Shown: positions 18,579 to 27,457 of the stretch, in pieces
How positions within the stretch are numbered: the stretch's first letter is position 1
Layout: every line of letters begins with the position of its first letter
Assembly: GCA_963772065.1 (NCBI GenBank)
Contig: CAVYVZ010000009.1
Coordinates: 1 to 64,000, forward strand
Direction: 5' to 3'
DNA: 64,000 nucleotides
DNA from: CAVYVZ01 sp963772065
GTDB lineage: Bacteria; Acidobacteriota; Vicinamibacteria; Vicinamibacterales; UBA2999
Notes under the pieces: generated by a model
What the model saw: only the letters and a program-made list of their open reading frames with translations
The model's database searches: none
Told to the model about the DNA's origin: nothing
Translations under genes and position numbers: made by a program

Positions 18579-18643
18579 ATTTTTGATTTGCGATTTGTGG
18601 TTTTCGATTTCAAATCACAGATCACAAATCAGCAATCAAAAAT
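18579..18643. repeat. AT-rich imperfect inverted repeat over the start of the next gene
   Basis: The left arm (18579-18600) and the right arm (18623-18643) are imperfect reverse complements built from GATTTG/CAAATC units; the ends are ATTTTTGATT and AATCAAAAAT. The right arm runs into the ATG of the ABC permease gene and leaves no visible Shine-Dalgarno sequence. Base composition is very unlike the flanking GC-rich DNA. A related element occurs at 57811-57879. Confidence 0.75.
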
Positions 18644-19436
18644 GTTGGATCGCCTCCGGCAGCTCGTCCGATATCGCGCTCTGATCCAAAGCCTGGTCGC
18701 GCGCGAGCTGAAGGCCCGCTACCGCGGATCGCTCCTCGGCGTCTTCTGGTCGTTCGTCAACCCGCTGCTCCTGCTTCTCATCTACACCTTCGTCTTCACC
18801 GTCGCGATGCCGGGTGCGCGCAGCGCCGGGCTCGAGCCGTACGGCGTGTTCCTGTTCTGCGGCATTCTGCCCTGGACGTGGTTTTCGTCGGCGCTCCTCG
18901 AATCGTCGGGGGTCCTGATTGCTGGAGCGAATCTGATCAAGAAGGTGGTATTCCCGGCAGAGGTCCTGCCTATCGTGACCGTGCTCGCCGGGCTGGTGCA
19001 CTTCGCGCTCGGGCTGCCGATTCTGGCCGCGTTCCTCGTGTATTACCGCACGCCGGTCGCACCGCTCGATCTCGCGTGGTTCCCGCTGATCGTCTGCATT
19101 CAGCTGGTCCTGACGACCGGCCTGGCGCTGCTGGTGTCGGCGCTGACGGTGCACTTCCGGGACGTGCGCGACCTGCTGCAGAACCTGCTGATCGTCTGGT
19201 TCTTCGCGACGCCGATCATCTATCCGTTGTGGAACGCCCCCGAGCGGTGGCGCCGGGTGCTCGAGCTGAACCCGTTCACGCACATCGCGGTCGCGTATCA
19301 GGAGGTGCTGTTTCGTCCCGGCCCGTTCACGGGGTGGCCGCGATTGCTCGCCGTCGGCGCCGTCTCGGTGTTGATTCTCGCGTTCGGCTACTTCGTGTTC
19401 GATCGGCTTCGCGACACCCTCGCGGAGGAAGTGTGA
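18642..19436 (+). CDS. ABC-2 type polysaccharide exporter permease (Wzm-like)
   Basis: This is the membrane half of an O-antigen/teichoic-acid-type ABC exporter, 264 residues. The N-terminal amphipathic stretch LVARELKARYRGSLLGVFWS is the family hallmark. It is followed by about six membrane segments, including LLLLLIYTFVFTVAM, PWTWFSSALLESSG, VLPIVTVLAGLVHFALGLPI and a C-terminal ILAFGYFVFDRL. The motif FATPIIYP between helices is typical of Wzm/TagG proteins. The stop overlaps the GTG start of the ATPase gene. The start codon lies at the end of an inverted repeat without an evident ribosome-binding site. Confidence 0.9.
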   Translation: MLDRLRQLVRYRALIQSLVARELKARYRGSLLGVFWSFVNPLLLLLIYTFVFTVAMPGARSAGLEPYGVFLFCGILPWTWFSSALLESSGVLIAGANLIKKVVFPAEVLPIVTVLAGLVHFALGLPILAAFLVYYRTPVAPLDLAWFPLIVCIQLVLTTGLALLVSALTVHFRDVRDLLQNLLIVWFFATPIIYPLWNAPERWRRVLELNPFTHIAVAYQEVLFRPGPFTGWPRLLAVGAVSVLILAFGYFVFDRLRDTLAEEV

Positions 19437-20674
19437 GGGCGATCGAAGTCATCGACGTGCACAAGGTGTATCGCCGCTACGGCCGCCGAAAGCACTTTGC
19501 CACTTTGAAGAGCGCCTTGCTGTCGGGCGAGCTGATTCGCGATCTGAAGCCGGACGAAACGTTCCATGCGCTCCGCGGCGTCTCGTTTCACGTCGACACG
19601 GGACGCACGTTCGGCATCATCGGCCGCAACGGGTCGGGTAAGAGCACGATGCTGAAGCTGATCGCCGGGATCGGCAAGCCCTCGTCTGGCCGCGTGGCCG
19701 TCACCGGCCGGGTGTCAGCGCTCATCGAGCTCGGCGCGGGATTTCATCCGGAAATCTCCGGCCGGGAGAACGTGTTCATCAACGGGATGATCCTCGGCCT
19801 CACCAAGCGGCAAATCGCGGACCGCTTCGACGACATCGTCGCCTTCGCCGAGCTCCAGGAGTTCATCGAGGCGCCGGTGAAGACGTATTCGTCGGGCATG
19901 TACATGCGGCTCGGGTTCGCGGTCGCGGTGAACGTCGATCCCGACGTGCTGGTCGTCGACGAGGTGCTCGCCGTCGGTGACGAGGCGTTCACGCACAAGT
20001 GCCTCGACAAGTTCGCGGAGTTCAGGCAGCGGGGGAAGACGATTCTCATCGTGACGCATCAGCTCGAGCTCGTCGAGCGCTTCTGCGATGAGGCGCTGTG
20101 GCTCGACCATGGCGTGTCGAAGGCGCAGGGCGATCCGAAGCGCGTCATCGACGCGTATCTGCTCGACGTCGCGGGAGCGGCGAATCGCGACGCATCGGCG
20201 GATCATCGGCCACCGGGTGCCGATCAGGGCCGGTGGGGGTCGCGCGAGGTGGAGATCTCCGGAGTCGAGCTGTTCGGAGACAGCGGCCCGACCCGCGTCT
20301 TCAACTCCGGCGACCGTGCCGAGATCCGTTTCCGCACCCACGCCGCGCAGCGGATCACGGACTTCGTGTTCGGCGTCGCCATCTTCAACGCCGATGGCGT
20401 CTGCTGTTACGGAACCAACACACATCTCGAAGGGGCGCGTCCCGGCGAGCTCGTCGGCGATGCCGACGTTCGGTTCGCCATCGAGAACCTCGACCTGGTC
20501 GATGGCACCTACATGGTCGATGTCGCCGTGCACCGCGAGAACGGCGCGCCCTATGACTATCACCGCAGGCTGTACACGTTCCGCGTCGTCTCCCGAGTGA
20601 AGGACATCGGCGTGTTTCGTCCCCGCCACCGATGGCATTTCGACGGCGGCGTCACGATGTCGGACATCGGATGA
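19433..20674 (+). CDS. ABC polysaccharide exporter ATP-binding protein with C-terminal substrate-recognition domain (Wzt-like)
   Basis: This is the ATPase partner of the permease, 413 residues, starting at a GTG that overlaps the permease stop. Walker A GRNGSGKS is at about residues 63-70. The ABC signature is YSSGMYMRLGFAVAV and Walker B is DVLVVDEVLAVGD. After about residue 245 comes a roughly 165-residue C-terminal domain with VEISGVELFGDSG and YDYHRRLYTFRVVS. It resembles the beta-sandwich domain with which Wzt-type proteins recognise the capped glycan end. The exported polymer is unknown. Confidence 0.9.
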   Translation: MRAIEVIDVHKVYRRYGRRKHFATLKSALLSGELIRDLKPDETFHALRGVSFHVDTGRTFGIIGRNGSGKSTMLKLIAGIGKPSSGRVAVTGRVSALIELGAGFHPEISGRENVFINGMILGLTKRQIADRFDDIVAFAELQEFIEAPVKTYSSGMYMRLGFAVAVNVDPDVLVVDEVLAVGDEAFTHKCLDKFAEFRQRGKTILIVTHQLELVERFCDEALWLDHGVSKAQGDPKRVIDAYLLDVAGAANRDASADHRPPGADQGRWGSREVEISGVELFGDSGPTRVFNSGDRAEIRFRTHAAQRITDFVFGVAIFNADGVCCYGTNTHLEGARPGELVGDADVRFAIENLDLVDGTYMVDVAVHRENGAPYDYHRRLYTFRVVSRVKDIGVFRPRHRWHFDGGVTMSDIG

Positions 20675-21156
20675 ACGCCGCCGCCTCCCGCGTCCTCACG
20701 ACGGCAGCCGCCGCCGCGTGGGCCGAGCATGCGCGTCGCGCTGGACAGCGGGTGGTCTTCACGAATGGCGTGTTCGACCTCGTCCATCCCGGGCACGTCC
20801 GGTACCTTCGGGACGCAAGAGCTCTTGGTGACGTGCTTCTGGTGGGCGTCAATTCCGATCGCTCGGCGCGAGCCAACAAGGGGCCGGGCCGCCCGATCAA
20901 TCCGGAAGGCGACCGCGCCGAGGTGCTGGCCGCGCTGGGCGTCGTGGACGCGGTCGTCGTATTCGACGAGGACACACCCTTTGAGATCATCGCCCTGGTT
21001 CAGCCCGACGTGCTGGTCAAGGGCGCGGACTGGGGCGCCGACAGCATTGTGGGTCGAGACATCGTGGAGGCGAGAGGCGGCCGTGTCGTGAGGATTGAGC
21101 TCGCGCCCGGCTTCTCGACGAGTAAGCTCATCGAGAAGATCAGGCACAGCGACTGA
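20671..21156 (+). CDS. rfaE2: D-glycero-beta-D-manno-heptose 1-phosphate adenylyltransferase
   Basis: This enzyme transfers AMP to heptose-1-phosphate to make ADP-heptose for LPS core or surface polysaccharide. The 161-residue protein matches the C-terminal half of HldE as a free-standing enzyme. FTNGVFDLVHPGHVRYLRDA holds the HxGH nucleotidyltransferase motif. Later blocks are GVNSDRSARANKGPGRPINP and LVKGADW, and the end reads LAPGFSTSKLIEKI with the conserved STS motif. The ATG overlaps the stop of the ABC ATPase gene, linking it to the exporter. No kinase half of HldE is present nearby. Confidence 0.93.
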   Translation: MNAAASRVLTTAAAAAWAEHARRAGQRVVFTNGVFDLVHPGHVRYLRDARALGDVLLVGVNSDRSARANKGPGRPINPEGDRAEVLAALGVVDAVVVFDEDTPFEIIALVQPDVLVKGADWGADSIVGRDIVEARGGRVVRIELAPGFSTSKLIEKIRHSD

Positions 21157-21194
21157 TACACTTGAAGGTTCCCGATTCGTCGGGAGACTCCACC

Positions 21195-24100
21195 GTGCAA
21201 GCCACCACTTCCCTGACGCTCCAGGCGCTGTTCAAATCAGCGATTACCCGCGCGGGCCTCGATAGACCGGCCGCGGTCACGGCAGGCCTGTCTCCGGCGG
21301 CGAAAGCGCTGGCGATCGTGGCGGAAGCGCGCTCGACGCAGGACATCGTGCTGGCGATCGTTCCCACGGACAAGGACGTCGAACAGCTGCTCAACGACGT
21401 CCGGTTCTTCTGGCGCGCCATCGAAGGTGCCGATGAGCAGGCGGTCGAGCGCGCTGTGATGCCCTTCCCGTCGCACCAGGTCGATCCCTATCGCGGAATG
21501 ACGCCGCATTTTCGCGTAACAGCGGCGCGGGCCGGCGCCCTGCATGGCGCGGCAACGGGCAGCACGCGCATCATCGTCGCGTCCACCGCCGCGCTCCTGC
21601 CCCGCGTGAGCGCTCCGGAGCGGCTCAAGAGCGCTTCAATCGATCTGAAGTCCGGTTCGGAGATCGAGCCGCTCGCGCTAGCCGATCTCCTCGTCGACGC
21701 CGGGTTCGATCGACAGGATCCGGTCGACGAGCACGGCGAGTTCACGGTCCGCGGCGGGATCGTGGATGTGTTTCCGGCGGGCGATGCGCAGCCGGTGCGC
21801 ATCGAGTTCGTCGGCGACATGGTGGAATCGCTTCGACGGTTCGACCCCGCGACGCAGCGATCGACGGAAGCTGTCGATCGGCTCGCGGTCGTCCCCATCC
21901 GCGAGAAGTTCGCCGACGACGGGGATGGCGTCACACTGCTCGAGTACCTCGCTGCCTCGGGCCTCCGCGTCATCGTGTCGGAGTTCGAGCAGGTCGAGGA
22001 GCTGGCGCTGAAGCTGCGCGGGCAGTTCAACGAGAGCTTCCAGGACGCGATAACGGCACGGCAGGCGGCGCCGCCGCCGTCGCAGCTCTTCACGGATTGG
22101 GAGGAGATCGGACCGCGAATCATCGCGTCCCGCCGCCTCGAGGAGCTCGCGATCGAGGACGGTACCGCGATTCGCCACGTCGCGTGCCAGCCGGCGCTGG
22201 AGTTTCGCGGCCGCATCTCCGACTGGATTGCCGATATCGCACAGGCGCGCGAGCGCAACGAGACCGTTCTGTTCGTGGCCGAGAGCGGCGGACGCGCCGA
22301 GCGGACCATCGAGATCCTCCACGAGTACGACATCGTCGCCGTGCCCGTCGAACACTCCGAGGATGCCCACGCCGCGTCCGTGCTCGTCGCGATCGGCTCG
22401 ATATCGCGGGGGTTCCGGCTCCCCGACGCGGGTCTTCAGATCTACAGCGAAGCCGACATCTTCGAGGAAGAGCGCCGCGCGACCGAAAAGCGCCGTGACC
22501 TCGCGCGGACGTTTCTCTCCGATCTCCGGGACCTGAAGATCGGCGACCTCGTCGTGCATGTCGATCATGGCATCGGCGAGTTCGTCGGCCTCAAGCAGCT
22601 CGGCGTGGCGGGCACAGCCGCGGCCGTCCAGGAGTTCCTCGAGCTGCGCTACGCGGGGGACGACAAGCTGTTCGTGCCGGTGGAACGCCTCGACCTCGTT
22701 CAGAAATACACCGGCGGCACGCGGCCCGCGCTCGACCGGCTCGGCGGCACCACCTGGGAGAAGGCCAAGACGCGCGTCAAGAAGGCGATGCGCGACATGG
22801 CCGAGGAGCTGCTCAAGCTCTACGCGCAGCGCAAGGCCGTTCCAGGCCACACGTTCTCGCCCGACACCCACTGGCAGGAAGAATTCGAGGACGCCTTCCC
22901 GTACAAGCTGACCCCCGACCAGACGTCAGCGATCGCCGACATCAAGAGGGACATGGAGTCGCCGACTCCAATGGACCGGCTGCTTTGCGGCGACGTGGGG
23001 TATGGCAAGACGGAAGTGTCGATCCGTGCCGCCTTCAAGGCCGTGATGGACGGCAAGCAGGTGGCCTTCCTCGCGCCGACGACAATCCTTGCGTTTCAGC
23101 ACCTGAAGACGCTGCGCGAGCGATTCGCGGGCTTCCCGGTCACCGTCGATATGGTCAGCCGGTTCCGGACGCCGCAGGAAACCAAGGAGGTGCTTGCGGG
23201 CCTCGCGTCGGGCAAGGTCGACATCATCGTCGGCACGCATCGCCTGCTTTCAAAGGACGTCCTGTTCAAGGACCTCGGCCTCCTCGTGGTCGACGAGGAG
23301 CAGCGATTCGGCGTGGCGCACAAGGAGCGCATCAAGCAGATGCGCAAGAAAGTCGACGTGCTCACGATGACGGCGACGCCGATCCCGCGGACGCTGAACA
23401 TGTCGCTCGTCGGGATCCGCGACATGTCCATCATCGAGACGCCACCGAAGGATCGGCTGTCGATCCAGACCAACGTCGTCAAATTCGATGCGCAGGTCAT
23501 CCAGCGGGCCGTGCGGAATGAGCTCGCGCGCGGCGGGCAGGTGTACTTCGTCCACAATCGCGTGGAATCGATCTTCTCGATCGGGAGCCTCCTGCAGCGG
23601 CTCGTGCCGGAAGCGCGCATCGTCATCGGCCACGGCCAGATGAGCGAGCACGAGCTCGAACGCGCGATGCTCGGATTCGTGGAAAGGAAGTACGACGTCC
23701 TGCTGGCGACGACCATCGTGGAGAACGGGCTCGATATTCCGAACGCGAACACGATGGTCATCAATCGGGCGGATCGATACGGTCTGTCGCAGCTGTACCA
23801 GCTGCGCGGACGCGTGGGGCGAAGCGACCGGCCCGCCTACGCGTACTTGTTGATTCCTCCGCAGGAGTCTCTATCGCCCGTGGCCCGGAAGCGGCTGGCC
23901 GCGATCCGCGAATTCAGCGACCTCGGCAGCGGCTTCCGTGTCGCGGCGCTGGACCTGGAGATCCGCGGCGCGGGCAATCTGCTGGGTGGCGAGCAGAGCG
24001 GGCATATCGACGCCGTCGGCTTCGAGATGTACATGAAGCTCCTCGAGGAAACGGTGCGCGAGCTGAAGGGCGAGGAGATCGAAGACGACGCCCGAGCCAC

Positions 24101-24722
24101 CGTGAACCTGCGCATCGATCTGAAGATCGACGACGGGTATGTGCCGGAGATGAATCAGCGCCTCATGGTGTACCGGAAGGTGGCTGCGGCGCGCACCGTG
24201 CCGGAGCTCGAGTCCACCCTCGCGGAGATACGGGATCGGTACGGACCACTTCCCGATTCAGTGCTCAATCTGTCGGAATACGGCCGGATCCGCATCATGG
24301 CCGATCGCCTGGGCATCGACAGCATCGACCGGGATGGCCGGCTGGTCGTCCTAAGGTTCAGGCAGAACACGAAGGTCGATCCGATGCGCCTGATCAAAAT
24401 CGTCCACGATTTCCCGGGTGCGCGGCTCGTCCCGCCGTCCTCGCTGAAGCTGGACCTCGAGGCAGTGCGGGAAAACCCGAAGCCTCAGCCGGCGCCTCAG
24501 CCGGCGCAGGCCCGCGCCGCGCGGCGGCCTATAGGGGCGCGGCCGTCCACAGAGGGTGCCCCCGGATGGTGGACGGCGCGCGCCACGGCCGGGGAGGTAC
24601 GGCCCGGCTTCTCGAAAGAGGCGATTCTGCGGAAGCCCGAAACAGATCCTCGCGAGAAGGGCGGCGTGTTCGATCGAGTGGGGGAGCTGCTCGATGCGCT
24701 GGGTGGTGGCGTGACCCGTTAG
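21195..24722 (+). CDS. mfd: Transcription-repair coupling factor Mfd
   Basis: Mfd is an ATP-driven translocase that removes stalled RNA polymerase and recruits UvrA. The protein has 1175 residues from the GTG at 21195, which is preceded by GGGAG at 21182-21186; a TTG at 21162 is an alternative start. The UvrB-like N-terminal module has FPSHQVDPYRGMTPH and EFTVRGGIVDVFPAG. The RNA-polymerase-interacting domain has LVVHVDHGIGEFVGL. The RecG-like motor has Walker A LCGDVGYGKTEVSIRAAF, the DEEQ box LLVVDEEQRFGVAHKER, and TATPIPRTLNMSL, and the TRCF domain follows. The last 100 or so residues are Pro/Ala-rich and unusual. Confidence 0.96.
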   Translation: MQATTSLTLQALFKSAITRAGLDRPAAVTAGLSPAAKALAIVAEARSTQDIVLAIVPTDKDVEQLLNDVRFFWRAIEGADEQAVERAVMPFPSHQVDPYRGMTPHFRVTAARAGALHGAATGSTRIIVASTAALLPRVSAPERLKSASIDLKSGSEIEPLALADLLVDAGFDRQDPVDEHGEFTVRGGIVDVFPAGDAQPVRIEFVGDMVESLRRFDPATQRSTEAVDRLAVVPIREKFADDGDGVTLLEYLAASGLRVIVSEFEQVEELALKLRGQFNESFQDAITARQAAPPPSQLFTDWEEIGPRIIASRRLEELAIEDGTAIRHVACQPALEFRGRISDWIADIAQARERNETVLFVAESGGRAERTIEILHEYDIVAVPVEHSEDAHAASVLVAIGSISRGFRLPDAGLQIYSEADIFEEERRATEKRRDLARTFLSDLRDLKIGDLVVHVDHGIGEFVGLKQLGVAGTAAAVQEFLELRYAGDDKLFVPVERLDLVQKYTGGTRPALDRLGGTTWEKAKTRVKKAMRDMAEELLKLYAQRKAVPGHTFSPDTHWQEEFEDAFPYKLTPDQTSAIADIKRDMESPTPMDRLLCGDVGYGKTEVSIRAAFKAVMDGKQVAFLAPTTILAFQHLKTLRERFAGFPVTVDMVSRFRTPQETKEVLAGLASGKVDIIVGTHRLLSKDVLFKDLGLLVVDEEQRFGVAHKERIKQMRKKVDVLTMTATPIPRTLNMSLVGIRDMSIIETPPKDRLSIQTNVVKFDAQVIQRAVRNELARGGQVYFVHNRVESIFSIGSLLQRLVPEARIVIGHGQMSEHELERAMLGFVERKYDVLLATTIVENGLDIPNANTMVINRADRYGLSQLYQLRGRVGRSDRPAYAYLLIPPQESLSPVARKRLAAIREFSDLGSGFRVAALDLEIRGAGNLLGGEQSGHIDAVGFEMYMKLLEETVRELKGEEIEDDARATVNLRIDLKIDDGYVPEMNQRLMVYRKVAAARTVPELESTLAEIRDRYGPLPDSVLNLSEYGRIRIMADRLGIDSIDRDGRLVVLRFRQNTKVDPMRLIKIVHDFPGARLVPPSSLKLDLEAVRENPKPQPAPQPAQARAARRPIGARPSTEGAPGWWTARATAGEVRPGFSKEAILRKPETDPREKGGVFDRVGELLDALGGGVTR

Positions 24723-24757
24723 GGCTACGATAAAATACTGATTCTCAAGGAATTGTC

Positions 24758-25813
24758 ATGTTCAAGACGCTGACTGCGGCGGCGCTCCTCGCGCTGGTCG
24801 CGTTCGTTCCCGCCCGCGCCGACATCATCGAGCAGGTGCTCGTGAAGGTGAACGGCGATATCGTCACGAAAACGGAGTTCGAGCAACGCCAGATCTCGGC
24901 GCTTCGCCAGCGGCAGGAGCTCGCGAACGTCTCGCCGGACAGCCCGGAATTGAAGAAGGCGATCGCGGAGATTACTCCGGATTTGATTCTGAGCGCCGTC
25001 GACGAGCTGCTGCTCGTGCAGCGGGGACGCGAGCTCGGCTATGCGCTCGGCGACGAGCAGTTCGCGACCATTCTCGAGAACATCAAGAAAGAGAACAAGC
25101 TCGAGACCGATGAGCAATTCCAGGCGGCGCTGAAGCAGGAAGGCCTGACGCTGGTGGAGCTCCGGCGCTCGCTGGAGCGCCAGATGCTCATCTCGCGGGT
25201 TCAGCAGACCGAGGTCACGAGCAAGATTTCGGTGACCGAGGAGGAGGCGAAGGCGTATTACGAGAAGCACCAGGACCAGTTCACCACGCCCTCCTCGATT
25301 ACCCTTCGGGAAATTCTGATCGAAGTGCCTCGGAGCGACAAGGGGATCAACGCGGCGCAGGACGAGGAGGCGCGCGCGCGCGCCGAGGACGTGCGCAAGC
25401 GCGCTCTCGCCGGCGAACCCTTTGCGCGCCTCGCAGCGGACCTTTCGGATGCGCCGTCGAAGGCGAACGGAGGGCTCGTCGGACCGCTCAGCAGCGCGGA
25501 CCTCGCTCCGGCGCTCCGCGACATGATCCGGAAGATGAAGCCCGGCGATCTCACGGAGATCGTCCGCACGACGCGCGGCTACCAGATCCTGAAGCTCGAA
25601 TCCAAGACGGACGAAGCGACCAAGTCGTTCGACGCGGCGCGCAGCGACATCGGCGACAGGGTTGCCGACGAGAAGAGGCGCGGCGAGATGCAGAAGTACA
25701 TCGAGAAGCTGCGTGCCCAGGCGATCGTCAGCTGGAAGAACGATGAGCTCAAGAAGGCGTACGAGCAGGCGCTCGCCGACCGCAAGGTGCGCCTCGATAC
25801 ACCGACTCAATGA
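24758..25813 (+). CDS. SurA-type periplasmic peptidyl-prolyl isomerase/chaperone
   Basis: This is a 351-residue exported protein with the signal peptide MFKTLTAAALLALVAFVPARA. The mature part starts with the SurA N-terminal domain (VLVKVNGDIVTKTEFEQRQ, then long charged helices). One parvulin domain follows, with TPSSITLREILIEVP, the block FARLAADLSDAPSKANGGLVG and PGDLTEIVRTTRGYQILKLE. E. coli SurA has two parvulin domains; this one has a single one, as in many Acidobacteria and delta-proteobacteria. Its likely role is folding of outer-membrane proteins. It overlaps the NusG-like gene by 4 bases. Confidence 0.88.
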   Translation: MFKTLTAAALLALVAFVPARADIIEQVLVKVNGDIVTKTEFEQRQISALRQRQELANVSPDSPELKKAIAEITPDLILSAVDELLLVQRGRELGYALGDEQFATILENIKKENKLETDEQFQAALKQEGLTLVELRRSLERQMLISRVQQTEVTSKISVTEEEAKAYYEKHQDQFTTPSSITLREILIEVPRSDKGINAAQDEEARARAEDVRKRALAGEPFARLAADLSDAPSKANGGLVGPLSSADLAPALRDMIRKMKPGDLTEIVRTTRGYQILKLESKTDEATKSFDAARSDIGDRVADEKRRGEMQKYIEKLRAQAIVSWKNDELKKAYEQALADRKVRLDTPTQ

Positions 25814-26415
25814 TCGAGCTTCCGGACACAGGCCTCGAGCCGCCCAGTGATCGCGAGGTGCATTGGTTCGCGCTGTGGACGCGCTCCCGTCACGAGCAGG
25901 TCGTGCGCGAGCAGCTCGAACAGAAAGGCGTCGAGGCCTTTCTGCCGACCGTCACCCGGTGGAGCCGGTGGAAGGACCGGAAGAAGAAGATCGACTGGCC
26001 GCTCTTTCCCGGCTACTGCTTCGCCCGCTTTCATCCGCGCGAGCGGCTGCCGGTGTTGAAGTGCATGGGTGTGGTCAATATCATCTCGTTCGAAGGCGAG
26101 CCGGCGCCGATTCCAGAACACGAGATCGACGGCATCCGTCAGCTCGTCGAGAGCGACCTGGCGTACGACCCGTGCCCGATGATTCGCGAGGGCATGATGG
26201 TCGAGGTCGTCCACGGGCCGCTGAAAGGCGTCACCGGGCGCCTCGTGCGCAAGAATGAAAAAGCACGCCTGGTCTTGTCCGTGGACCTGATCGGACAGGC
26301 CGTCAGCGTCGAAGTGGATGCCGCCGACGTGCGCCCGTACCTAGTCAAACCACGAAAACACGGAATGCACGAAATCCGGTTCGTGCTTTTCGTGAGTTTC
26401 GTGGTTGAGAGATCG
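25810..26415 (+). CDS. NusG-family transcription antiterminator (UpxY/RfaH-like paralogue)
   Basis: NusG paralogues bind RNA polymerase and often promote elongation through long polysaccharide operons. An NGN domain opens HWFALWTRSRHEQVVREQLE and QKGVEAFLPTVTRWSRWKDR, with the PLFPGYCFARF block typical of UpxY/RfaH/LoaP proteins. A KOW domain follows with VEVVHGPLKGVTGRLVRKNE. The recognisable protein ends near 26340. The frame then stays open through an inverted repeat into dusB without a stop codon, so a fusion is formally encoded. The real stop may have been displaced by repeat insertion or lost in an indel. The nearby Wzm/Wzt and fucose genes make polysaccharide regulation plausible. Confidence 0.82.
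26347..26406. repeat. Inverted repeat of the CCACGAAA type at the NusG-like/dusB junction
   Basis: The arm AACCACGAAAACAC at 26348-26361 is mirrored by the arm ending GTTTCGTGGTT at 26406, with internal CACGAAA and TTCGTG units between. Similar CCACGAAA/TTTCGTGG intergenic repeats occur widely in Acidobacteria, Planctomycetes and Verrucomicrobia. Here the repeat keeps the reading frame open between two genes. Confidence 0.75.
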
Positions 26416-27457
26416 ATGAAGATTGGAAACGTCACGCTTCAATCGCCATTTGTCGTGGCGCCCATGGCGGGCATGACCGACACCGCATTCCGCCGGCTCG
26501 TGAAGCGCCACGGCGGGTGCGGGCTCGTGGTGACGGAAATGGTCTCGTCCGACGGGCTCGTCCGCGGCATCGATCGCACGCTGGAGTACGCGGAATACAC
26601 CGAGGAGGAGCGCCCGGTCTCCATTCAGATCTTCGGCGGCGATCCCGAGAAGATGGCCGCCGCCGCTCAAGTGGTGGAAGGCATGGGCGCCGACATCGTC
26701 GACGTGAACATGGGCTGTCCCGTGCCGAAGATCGCGAAGCACAACGCCGGGTGCAGCCTGATGCGTGAGCCTCAGCACGCGGCCACCGTGATCGGGGCGA
26801 TGGTGAACGCGGTGAAGATTCCCGTGACCGTCAAGATGCGGGCGGGGTGGAACGACGCCGAACGAAATGCGTCAGAGCTCGCGAAGCGAGTCCAGGACGC
26901 CGGCGCCGCGGCGGTGACGATTCATGGGCGCACGGCGCAGCAGTCGTATACGGGTTCTGCGGATTGGGATCTCGTGTCGAGCGTCGCCCGGGAGCTCGCG
27001 ATTCCGGTCATGGGCAGCGGCGACTGCATCGACCCGCAGCAGGTGATCGATCGGCTTCAGTCGGGCGTGAGCGGCGTGCTGGTTGGCCGCGGCGTGCTGC
27101 GCAATCCCTGGATTCTGGCGCAGGCCGCCGACATTGCAGATGGACGGCCGCCCCGTGCGGTCAGCCTGGAACAGCGCGGCCGCTTCCTCCTCGACTACGT
27201 CGAACTGCTGCTGAACGAGCGCGTGAACGAGGCGGACGGCTTCCGACACGCCGCGCCGGGGACGGGCAGCGCCACGGTCGCGAGAGGCCGCGAACGCTGG
27301 GTGATCAACAAGATTCGCGCGCTCTGTTCCTGGTACATCGAAAGGACTGGACGGCGGGTCGCACCTGCGCGTCCGTGTCAACAGCGCCCAGTCGATCGCG
27401 GAACTGCGCGAGATCGTCGACGAATTCTTCCTCACGTCGCCTGCCGTTCCGGTGTGA
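26416..27457 (+). CDS. dusB: tRNA-dihydrouridine synthase DusB-type (one frameshift near the 3' end)
   Basis: This flavoenzyme reduces uridines in tRNA D-loops. The start at 26416 reads MKIGNVTLQSPFVVAPMAGM, followed by the FMN-site block SIQIFGGDPEKMAAAAQVVE. The active-site loop is VDVNMGCPVPKIAKHNAGCS with the catalytic Cys, and AVTIHGRTAQQSYTGSADW and GSGDC complete the barrel. Near 27342 the frame shifts; afterwards LDGGSHLRVRVNSAQSIAEL continues the normal C-terminal helical domain to a TGA at 27455-27457. Without the correction the frame runs into the aminotransferase, which is an artefact. The corrected length of about 347 residues is typical. Confidence 0.92.

Noticed and set aside
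24725..25810. 361-residue minus-strand ORF opposite the SurA-like gene
   Set aside because: It is a shadow ORF; the plus strand has a signal peptide and a parvulin domain.
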